From Gentiana macrophylla (lineage: Eukaryota; Streptophyta; Magnoliopsida; Gentianales; Gentianaceae), in contig JAOBSW010000059.1 of the NCBI GenBank assembly GCA_026214975.1, positions 1 to 64,000 of the forward strand: a stretch of 64,000 nucleotides of DNA, written 5' to 3'. Under the pieces are notes generated by a model. It was not told the origin of the DNA and did no database searches. It was given only the letters and a program-made list of their open reading frames with translations. The position numbers and the translations under genes are program-made. Positions 55,700 to 64,000 of this stretch are shown in pieces. The stretch's first letter is position 1. Each line of letters begins with the position of its first letter.

Positions 55700-57455
55700 A
55701 GGTGTCAGTTTTTACCTAAATTGGAATCTTGTAGAATTGATCAAGTTATGATGTTCTAATGGGTTTAATTCGTAGCTCTAATCGTTTAGAAACCCTTGAT
55801 CACAATTAATTCAACATTAATTTTTTATCAATTAGGTTTTGTTAAAGAAGTTCAAGAGTTACTTGTTTTACTTGAAGAATTTGCTTGTTTTGCTTTGGAT
55901 TTGAGATAAGAGGGTCTTCCTATTGAGCAATTATAGTTTTATAATGTTTGGCAAATCTTTGGTACGTTATGTACAAGTTGTTGTTGTTTTAGTGACAATT
56001 CGTTGTCATACATGTTCGGAAGTGGTTTAAATTCGTAAGAGTCCTGGAAACCTGTTGAAATTCGTAAACTGTAGAAAACTGTAGGTTTGGTGTTGTTCAG
56101 CCTACTTGGCGTTCGCCAATGGTGAACAAAATGGCAACAGAGTATTCTGGTGGGCTTTGGTGTCCGCCGGTAAGGGTTTGGCGTCCGCCAACACCAGGCA
56201 GAAAGATCTGCTAAGTCTCTGGTTTGTCTCGGCGTCCGCCAAGGGCCTTTTATAGTGTTATGGGTCTCTAAGGCCCTGAAGTGAGTTTGATTGTATCTTC
56301 TTGATCTAAAGACCTTGTATAAACATAAACAAGCCATAATAAAGCCTCTAATACGTTTAGTTCCGGCACCGAATGGATTCTTCCTAAGAGTTGAAGTTCG
56401 ATACCGTCGGAAGATTATGACTGGCTTTGTGATTTGGTGCTTTAGTATCCATCAATTTCTTTGTACGTGTTAGGTCTTGTTAATGTCTAGCTGTCTGAAT
56501 GAGGGAGTAGAAGTGTAAGCCATTGCCTTGAAAACACTTAGGTGGCTAGTTAATGGATGATAAATTACATAATTGTGTAGTTTAAAGCCTAAACACAAGG
56601 CTTTTGGTAAGGCACAAGATAATATCGCGATGTGTGGTGTAGTCAGTATAAAGTGAATAACTCTGCAGGTTACTAAGACCCCAAGTACGGAGGGACTTCG
56701 CCGAGCACACATACTATCAAGACAAGCCCGTGGCTATTGGTGTAGCAACACTAATAGGTTGCAACCAAATGCTTCATGGTGAGTAGCACCATGCATAGTG
56801 ACCTTAAATTCTTGATGTAACAAAGATAAGCTAAATTAGAAACATAGCAGGATCCTCACGACATTTGATGGGCATAGAGTGAACCCTAGAGTTTGAGTCG
56901 TGTTAATGAAAGATAACTTTGATTAATAATAATATGTTTACCTTTCGTTATAAAATATACATGTTCAATAGTTTCTACCTTTTACAAAGTACTTTTGTAC
57001 TTACCACTTTTTCATGTTTGCTTGTTGTTTAGTGTGTGAGAAGATGTGCAGGATAAACCCGAGTTTGATGAGGACCTGAGGATTATGTTTAAAGTTCATT
57101 CTATGCTAGAAATATTACTATGTTTTACTAGCTATGTTGTACTGCCATGACTATGTTGTTTTAAATTTCAAGACATCTTGTACTTTCCTTTTTAAGACTT
57201 GTTGTAATGTTGTAAGGTTTCGTACTATGTAAGACTTGGATTCGTTGTTGTAAGTTTTACCTTTCTATCTTTAGTTTGGATTGCACTTATTCTAGTAGCC
57301 TTCATGTTTTCACCCGAGTCTCTTTAGCTTTCATTTTTGATTAACTCGATATGATGGCGTAGAGGCTTACGTATAATATTGAATTTATTTAATGTTATAC
57401 GTGCCAAACGTTCTTTTCCAGATAAGGACTCAGTATCCGGGAATGGAGCGTCACA
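55700..57455 (+). mobile_element. Probable chromovirus 5' LTR, start unclear
   Basis: It ends GGAGCGTCACA directly before a tRNA-Met primer site. Upstream, GGCGT(C/T)CGCCAA-type repeats lie at 56108, 56170 and 56231, and a TATA-like TTTTATAG is at 56248-56255. The left end was not found; TGTCAGTTTTTACC at 55702 is one candidate. Confidence 0.5.
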
Positions 57456-57457
57456 AG

Positions 57458-57468
57458 TGGTATCAGAG
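57458..57468 (+). promoter_or_regulatory. Primer binding site, initiator tRNA-Met
   Basis: TGGTATCAGAG, an exact match to the common plant retroelement site, two bases after the LTR end. Confidence 0.8.
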
Positions 57469-57558
57469 AAAAGCTTCTTTGCTATCCTAGGCATTCTTTC
57501 TTGAGATAAGATTTCTTTAGGCCAATTAGTAGCCATTCTGATCCTCTTTATCTTTTAG

Positions 57559-58437
57559 AATGGCAGGAACCCGTAGAAATGCGTGTGGTGTTGGTAGCAG
57601 TGGTATTGAAGGCTCAGAGGCTTAGCAATAAGATGATGGTGTGAATAAGTTAGATGGTCAAGCGGCAGTCGTGGGTCATGTGTAACGTGTTGATCAACAT
57701 CCGAATCAGGTACCCCTACCTTAGTGTCAACAAGAACAGTCTTAGTTTCCTTTGGTTCATCAGGAACCACCCCAGTACCATGGTCCACATGAGCATGCAG
57801 ATGAACCCATTCCGATCACCATTGTAGGTGATATACCACCGGTGTATCGTCCTCCCGTGGCCGTGGTATATCCACCACAGGAAAGTATGGCATATCCACC
57901 TCTTCTTGTGAGCTAGCCACCTCAGCAGACCTTTTATCCACCACTTACAAACTATCCCCCTCAACCTACAGTTTACTCCACCTCCACCAAGAGTTGAACA
58001 ACCGTACGGTAATGGACCCTATGGATCTCACCAGCCTTATCATGCCCCACCTAACCACCAAAGATACCACCCTTACCACCAAGAAACACTAGTGGCTCTT
58101 TCTCCTCCGCCATATCCACCACAATACCCACCCCAAGCACCAGCGGGATACCCATCAGTTAACCCTCAAGTTCTTCCTCCATTTTATCCATCAGTTGTTC
58201 AACCGATTTAGGGTCAGCGGGTACAATAGATTGGTATACAAGGTTGAAGAGGAACCATTTGCAAGACTTCTTTGGTAACGTGGAAGTAGCTGTGTGGTTA
58301 AAATGTGGGTAAGAAGCTTTGAGAAATCTTGTAGGAGGCGTGAGCGTCCCGAGGCGAGAATAGGCACAACTAGCGGTCAATTTCATGCTTGGTATGGTGA
58401 GAATTTGATAGAGGCAATCAATAGCGGCATGGGTAAG
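57559..58437 (+). pseudogene. Chromovirus-like gag remnant
   Basis: M-A-G-T-R-R-N-A starts the frame at 57559, about 90 bp after the primer site, as in chromoviruses. A Pro/Tyr-rich part follows with many stops (P-P-V-Y-R-P-P, Y-P-P-Q near 57835-57890 and more to 58180). Short traces near 58220-58420 may come from the capsid domain. The Athila-like LTR has inserted at 58438 and cut the gag. Confidence 0.55.
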
Positions 58438-59423
58438 TGTCACGGATTTTATCAACACAAAATAAACAAGTAATAATCCGGTTAACCTCAAGTATAAGGA
58501 TCGTAGTAATAGCGGTTAATGCCGGGTCGATCTTACGGGGAACTAAACGATTGTGATTTCTAGTTTTTATCTAACTAACCTATGTCACGATTACTAAGCT
58601 AAATAGCGGATAAAACTAAACGAATCACGAAAATTAAACTTAACTAAAACGTAAAAGCTGGATGAAGAGATGATCTAAAGCCAGGAAGGATGCACGGGCT
58701 GCGAACCAATTTAAACTAACTAATCTAAGATGCAGATAAAAGTAAACTAACTAGACAAATTCAAGCTTTTAAGGATTTAAATCAAATTTATAACGAGCAA
58801 ACGAGGATTGATCCACCTATCCAACAAGCATTGATTTCCTATCTCGATTATATTGCGTTTTATCTAGGTTGTGATTCACCTCACCTAAACATGAACCCTA
58901 ATTCCTTAGAAAGTTCATCTATTAATCTATTATCTTCCGATGTAAGATTAACGCGTTTTCTAACCAAAGATGCAAACTTTGTGTTTATAATCTAGTAATC
59001 AGACCTATTAACTTCCGTTATGATAGATTCGAATTACTATTCTTATTCATGGTGATCTAGGGTTTATTAAGACTTCCATCAACAATAAACAATCAACACA
59101 TGCACATCTTCCGATATAAGAGCAATTTAAACATGAATAAGCATGAATAAGAAACAACCTTTATTAAAAACTCACAGTATAATCGAAAAAACGAAATCAA
59201 CAATTGTTGGGACGGCTTCACAATACTCGTTTGATGAAGCTTTTAGCCTCTGAACATCCTCGGCAACTCAAATTTGCGAAGCTTGATTGCATAAAAGTAA
59301 CTAGTTTTTAATCTAAACTAAGAGCATAAAGCGGGAATAAAAGATGAAAACGCAGCCTAAAGCCGCCCCTAGGTTTAGGGTTTTGAATAATGAGTGTATG
59401 ATCCTTTTGTGGAAAACGGCCGC

Positions 59424-59432
59424 CTATTTATA
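59424..59432 (-). promoter_or_regulatory. LTR TATA box
   Basis: The minus strand reads CTATAAATAGG, 36 bp downstream of the GACGCCCGT repeat cluster. Confidence 0.7.
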
Positions 59433-59467
59433 GAGATTTGAGGCGGTTTCACTAAGTCGGCATTATG

Positions 59468-59665
59468 GACGCCCGTGCAGTAGGGTGAACGCCCGTCCAT
59501 TCTTCATATGAACTTCAAATCGGGCCGAGTCATGACCAAACGCTCGTCCAGACGGCGTCCACTTCAGCGTCCAAACATCCTGAATCAACTTCCCATCTCC
59601 GGACGCTCGTTCAATTCCATCAGACGCCCGTCCACTGGACGGGACCTGGACGCCAGTCCAATATG
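59468..59665 (-). repeat. GGACGGGCG-type repeat cluster of the LTR promoter
   Basis: Six to eight copies of GACGCCCGTCCA or the reverse and variants (GACGCTCGTTC, GGCGTCCACTT), directly upstream of the LTR TATA box on the minus strand. The same motif family stands upstream of the internal TATA box at 63563. Confidence 0.75.
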
Positions 59666-60009
59666 GCTGGATTTCGATTTCTTTATCTTTATCTCCTTTT
59701 AATTCAATGTAAATCATCATTATCTCTTCCTCCTTAATCAATTCCGACTTGATCATCTTTGGATCACCTCTTGAGCTCGAATTTGTGCTTTTATGACACA
59801 TAAAAATATCGCAAAATGTAATATCGCTCAAATAATCATAAAAACATAATTAAAACACATAAATTAATCCTATGTTGCGAATAACTTATTTAAAATACCA
59901 TTTGCTCGATAAATCCATTAAACGCTCGTTTCTTATACAAATTCATACAAATATGAGAGAAAATAACATAAAATATAGCATTATCAATCGTATAAATTCA
60001 CCCTTAACA

Positions 60010-60046
60010 ACTCCCCCACACTTAAGCTTTTGCTCGTCCCGAGCAA
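60010..60046 (-). promoter_or_regulatory. Polypurine tract with upstream hairpin
   Basis: The minus strand reads TTGCTCG-GGA-CGAGCAA (60046-60030, a perfect 7-bp stem), then TTAAGTGTGGGGGAGT (60025-60010), which abuts the LTR. Confidence 0.7.
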
Positions 60047-61042
60047 AACAAAACAAAAATTAGGCTCGAGAGAAGAACAGACATCTAAACATGCATAACA
60101 CATATCCAATAAATCAGAAGTTCACCATTGTGTGTGTGCATAGCCATAGAAAACTTCCACTATATCCAAACTCGAGAAACTCAAAGCAAAACTAGCTAAT
60201 ACCCCCTTGTAGACTAGTAATAAATGACACTCATAAGATGCATCCTGCAAACGTGATATATCCCGAAAAAGATGATCGAATGTATCTAGGGCCTTTTTGA
60301 AATACTCAGAGGATAATCCCTACAACATATCTGTCAGTTTCTACTGGGGATAAGGCAGACGATAACTTAGTCTTATATACACTTCATAACACTTTATCAG
60401 TTGATTTAACTTTTTCACTTAAAACACACATTAGGATAAGCTATTGCCCTCATAGTAGAATAGGACATTTCGAGATAATACCCTACCTTACTCCAATCAT
60501 AAGGCAGCTTTTCCTAACTGTCGTGAGCTTTTAGTCATCATAGTGGCATAGGACATACGTGGTATACCCTATCGCACTCAAATCATCGACTAGCTTTCGA
60601 CACACCCAATTAATTCATATTAATTCAACTTTTTCATTTGACAATAAGTTACGTGTTACTTATCACATTCAAACTTCTAGATATTCACAGTATAACATAC
60701 TCGGAACTAAATACAAACTTTCATAAATCTCAAGATATATACGTAGCACTAAGTACATGACTTATAAGAAAATAAAAAATCATTAATCCAAAGCGGGTAT
60801 AGCTTTATAAAATAGCTCATCATTTACTATGGCTCGTGAAAAATAGTGTCGGGTGAAACAACTAACTTACCAAACATATGATATACAGCTTAAATGACTA
60901 TAAAAATAGCGAACATTGAATCGAATTGCCTACTCGGGACAAAACAAAAACAAAAGTGTCGGAAAATTTCAAAAATTTTAGCTCATTTGCATAGAAACAT
61001 TACGAATTAAGCAAATGTGTAGATACCTATCGAAACATTCCC
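60047..61042. other. AT-rich spacer of the Athila-like element
   Basis: No ORF of note. ATAGTAGAATAGGACATTTCG near 60459 and ATAGTGGCATAGGACATACG near 60540 are a diverged direct repeat. Confidence 0.4.
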
Positions 61043-61079
61043 CTCCCCCACACTTAAAAATCAACATGTCCTCATGTTG
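61043..61079 (-). other. Second hairpin plus GTGTGGGGGAG module
   Basis: The minus strand reads CAACATG-AGGA-CATGTTG (61079-61062), then TTAAGTGTGGGGGAG (61057-61043). The 15 purine-tract bases are identical to 60011-60025, while the stem sequence differs but is again perfectly paired. Confidence 0.7.
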
Positions 61080-61503
61080 TGCAAAACGAAAGAAAAAGGA
61101 AAAGACTTAGCTGATGTAAATCGAAACGTTGATCAGGCCGGAGCCTACATAATGACACTGTAGAATGCGTAACCAGACAATGTAGCTCAACGAAACCGCT
61201 AAAAATATACCTGCACGTCTTGACAAACATGGAACCATCTCGGGGAAAACGGGGAGTTATACCAAAATGAAAAGATATAGCAAATTCAAGGACTAACAAG
61301 AGATAAAGCATCCAATACAACCAAAAAGTATAAACTAAGTCGAAATGAAAGTACGGGTGCCTTATGGCTTACATGATCCATCGAAAGAATAAATAGTAGC
61401 AACATCAAAAATTACAATGAACCATATAAGAGGAAAAAGTAGTAAAACCACACAAATAAAGGTATCTAGGGCAAATCAAATCGAAAAAGATAGACAAAGA
61501 AAG

Positions 61504-62992
61504 TCAAGATTGCCCCGGAGCCGGAGTATCATCAGCCGGAGGATCAGAAGGTGGTGACGTAGCTCCAGCTGCCGAATCAGGCTGCTCCTCGTCAGAAGAC
61601 TCAGACTCGTGAAGGACATCGGCAATGGCCTGCTCAATCTCGTCAGAATAAAGAAAATCAACGGTGCTCGGAGCGAAGATCCGGTCATCCCTTGGTTTCC
61701 GGTTCTCATTGAAACACTTCAGAATCGTCAAAATGTTGTTCTGCGTATCCCGAATATCACCCATCCACTCCCGTAAACTGTTGGCCATGCTCAACCGCAT
61801 CCTAACTGCGGGAGATAAGGTAGGAAGTGTAGATACTCGAGGCGGGACCGAAGATGAACCGGGCTCCTGTGGTGTCTCCATCCCAGACGGACCTGAAGGC
61901 TTACCCTTCTCACGCTGTATCGGCCTCGGATTCTTCGGTTTGTGATCGGCCCCGTACTCAGGCACACCGGCATCGATACAGAGACTGTGGATCAAGTGAG
62001 GGATAATCAAGCATCGGGTATAAACCTTCTGATTAATAGCCACCTCATCATATAACGCCTGCCCCACATTCACGTTCAGGCCAAATGTCAACGCGTACAA
62101 CATGCCTAGGTCACCGATGTGAAAGTGCGTCAAGTTGTTCTTAGGCAACAACCGATTTTGAATAAACCGACTTTGGACCTTCCAATCCTCCCGTCCAGTC
62201 GTGGTAACCAACTTCTTCCGGTCACCGCCCGGTCTTAACGTCCACGCCACGTCGGACACACTCTTAACCTCAACTCCTCCAAAGGATCCCGCCCCAAACT
62301 CGCTACATGTACAATCTCTTCCTTGTAGTCCCGACCCTCGAAAAGCCGCTAAGTTGTATTTACGATTAATCACTTCCGGTGTAAAAGGAACTTCTACCCC
62401 TCGAACCACGACTACCTTCCTCCCCAAATCGGTTTCCGAACAGTTAGCATAAAATTCCCGAACTACGGAGCTATTCACCGGGGTAGTCGGGATTGTCATC
62501 AAGGTCTCCCATTTCCGATCTTGAGCAACTTAACGAACCCGGATCGACTTTGGCCTCCAAAATGGCCCGCTCAATCAACATCGTCCGCGAGAAATAATGT
62601 CTTTGTTTATACACATCGTGAGCTCACAGGGTTCACGAACCGGCGAGGTAATGGCATAGAGTGCGGTTTTGGATTTCTTTCTAGGAGGGACAGCCACAGG
62701 TACATCCGGTTCCTCTTCCCGGGTAGCATCGGCAGTTTCTCATTACAGACGAATCTCCACCTCTCTGAACTCTAGGCATCCGTACCAAAGGCACATCGTC
62801 ATCAGTCTCAGAGTCAGAGGTCGGCTCATCTCTCAAAGTAGCCCTAGTTTGGGTGGCTCTAGGAGGTTGTTCTCGTATACTCACACCCCGGTTGGGATCG
62901 ACCAAAGTAGGATCAAACTCCTTGCGTTTCTTTCCGGCCTCCCTAGCCACTTCCTTTCCATGCCTCTTAACCACGCCCTTCTTATGAACCAT
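61504..62992 (-). pseudogene. Extra ORF of the Athila-like element, plant transposon-protein domain
   Basis: Minus strand. Likely start ATG 62990-62992 (M-V-H-K-K-G), a basic then acidic N-terminal region (S-D-S-E-T-D-D-D), frameshifts near 62700 and 62510, then the long frame to 61504. The main domain has V-V-R-E-F-Y-A-N-C, V-V-V-R-G-V-E-V, F-T-P-E-V-I-N, a L-L-P-K-N-N-L-T-H segment and F-G-L-N-V-N-V-G. The C-terminal tail is acidic and Pro-rich. It matches the uncharacterised domain also seen antisense at 10017-10406. It lies between pol and the 3' LTR, the env position, in sense. Function unknown. Confidence 0.75.
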
Positions 62993-63005
62993 ATTCAAGC
63001 TTATT

Positions 63006-63271
63006 CTAACCAAAACAACCCCGATTCACAACAAGATACCCGTTTAACATCCAAAGCGGGATTTCAAATCAACCAAACCACAACCGCAACCATAATCATG
63101 ACCAAACAACCCATTCATCACCCACCACAACACCATATCACCATAACAGAGCAGAAAGAAACACCAAAAGGAAAAAAACAAATTAAGGTAACATTCAAGA
63201 AAAGCGAGCCGACCCAAAGATCGAACTCACAAAAGCGTGAATGAAATCTAGAAAAGTTGTTACTAACTTAC
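63006..63271 (-). other. Predicted leader intron of the extra ORF
   Basis: Donor CTCG|GTAAGT at 63271 and a T-rich acceptor ending TTGGTTAG at 63006. The ATG follows 13 bases later at 62992. 266 bp. Inferred from splice signals. Confidence 0.55.
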
Positions 63272-63562
63272 CGAGTAGGGTGAGTAGATGTGGATTGAGG
63301 TGAAAACGAGTCCAAACAACACGGATAGGGGCTCCAAAATCGATGTTTTCTTGTAAAAGTCGGACTTGAATGGGGCCTGATTCTCCAAAAATATTGCGTG
63401 TTGGGGAATTTGGTTATGAAAATCAAAGAGAGGGGATCAAGAGCGGCCTGTAGCACTCGGAATCGCTCAAAATGGTTTAGAAATGAAGATTTTAGGCCAA
63501 AAGAGGGAGAGGAAACGGTTTGCGATTTGAAAAGTGAAAAAGTGAGGTTCATCGAGGCGAGG

Positions 63563-63570
63563 TATATATA
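63563..63570 (-). promoter_or_regulatory. Internal TATA box
   Basis: CCTATATATACC on the minus strand, about 290 bp upstream of the predicted donor. A C/T-rich leader follows (CCTCTCCCTCTTTTGG). Confidence 0.6.
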
Positions 63571-63593
63571 GGCGAGATGTTGGGCGCTTCGTC

Positions 63594-63790
63594 AACTCGG
63601 TGGACGGGCGCCCACTCGGGAAATCGAATGAAGCGGACGGGCGCCCGATTCGGTAAACGCTTCGTCCAAAAGTTTAAATCACATCTGAGATTGGAGGAAA
63701 ATATCGGACGGGCGTCCAGGCTTTGTGGACGTCCGTCTAAGGATTTGTCATAGTGGACGACGGCGTCAGTTTTACGGACGGGCGTCGGCG
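63594..63790 (-). repeat. GGACGGGCG-type repeat cluster of the internal promoter
   Basis: Six or so copies of GGACGGGCGCCC, GGACGGGCGTCC and GACGTCCGTC, directly upstream of the internal TATA box on the minus strand. The motif and its distance match the LTR cluster at 59468-59665. Confidence 0.75.
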
Positions 63791-64000
63791 AGCAAAAATG
63801 CAAAAATCATAAAATTCCATACAACTCAAATTCAAAAGCACATCTCTTTATTAAACTTAATTTAAAATTTCAAAAATACAACCTTAAATCAAACAAAGTA
63901 CATAAAAATTCCTAGAACATAAAAACAAATAGAAACGTTAGGTTGCCTCCCACTTAAGCGCTTTTGTTTTACGTCGTTTGCTCGACGAATAAACCTAACT
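63791..64000 (-). other. Junction with the end of pol, off the window
   Basis: Minus-strand GCGCTTAAGTGGGAGGCAAC near 63965-63940 is the stretch that commonly follows the pol stop in Athila-type elements. No pol frame is visible within the window. Confidence 0.5.

Larger units (their letters stand above)
58438..60009 (-). repeat. 3' LTR of the Athila-like element
   Basis: 1,572 bp. On the minus strand it starts TGTTAAGGG and ends CCGTGACA. A minus TATA box TATAAATAG lies at 59424-59432. A long LTR fits the Athila lineage. Confidence 0.75.
58438..64000 (-). mobile_element. Athila-like gypsy element, 3' half, minus strand
   Basis: A long LTR (58438-60009) is followed to the right by a polypurine tract, 1.4 kb of AT-rich spacer, a large extra ORF, an internal promoter region and, near 63930-63965, the GGGAGGCAACCTAAC stretch that typically follows the end of pol in Athila-type elements. 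Pol and the other LTR would lie beyond 64000. The duplication cannot be tested; GTAAG at 58433-58437 is the left candidate. Confidence 0.75.

Overview
The window is nuclear DNA of a flowering plant, most likely a eudicot, taken from a transposon-rich intergenic block. The evidence is AT-rich non-coding DNA, several plant-specific LTR-retrotransposon lineages, CACTA and Mutator-like DNA elements, long minisatellites, and one intron-containing plant-specific gene, a SOB-FIVE-LIKE (SOFL) gene. I cannot name the species. No bacterial, organellar, rRNA or tRNA genes were seen.

Layout. 1-3.06 kb: AT-rich DNA with an inverted repeat and a 178-bp tandem duplication. 3.06-16.28 kb: a complete Ty3/gypsy Tat/Retand-type element with 5-bp target duplications, decayed gag-pol, and two decayed antisense genes between pol and the 3' LTR. 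16.3-16.8 kb: a short copia LTR flanked by both a polypurine tract and a primer site, plus a Mutator-type MITE. 16.8-19.4 kb: a repeat carrying a 17-bp minisatellite; a second member lies at 50.0-53.3 kb. 19.7-38.3 kb: a pectate-lyase-like gene remnant broken by a nested stack: a Mutator-like element (20605-24805, 9-bp duplication), then a non-autonomous Tat-like element on the minus strand (24885-38129, 5-bp duplication), which is itself split by a CACTA element (26325-33810, 3-bp duplication). 38.5-44.3 kb: decayed copia DNA. 45.06-45.78 kb: the SOFL gene, minus strand, three exons, apparently intact. 48.2-48.8 kb: a solo gypsy LTR. 53.6-54.4 kb: fragments of a WD40 gene, a probable WRKY gene and an unknown gene. 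56-58.4 kb: a chromovirus-like LTR end, primer site and gag remnant. 58.4-64 kb: the 3' half of an Athila-like element on the minus strand, running off the right edge.

Two themes stand out. First, non-pol ORFs in two different gypsy elements look like self-contained genes, with their own TATA box, 5' leader and a leader intron ending just before the ATG. One is antisense to its element and one is sense. In the Athila-like element this internal promoter has the same GGACGGGCG-type repeat cluster upstream of its TATA box as the LTR promoter. Second, G-rich polypurine-type runs in the Tat-like elements sit directly at the 3' foot of a stem-loop. The stem sequence changes from copy to copy but stays paired, and the unit is repeated several times inside each element. 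A spaced version occurs twice in the Athila-like element.

Most coding remnants here are pseudogenes. All alignments were made by eye, so boundaries without a target duplication are approximate.
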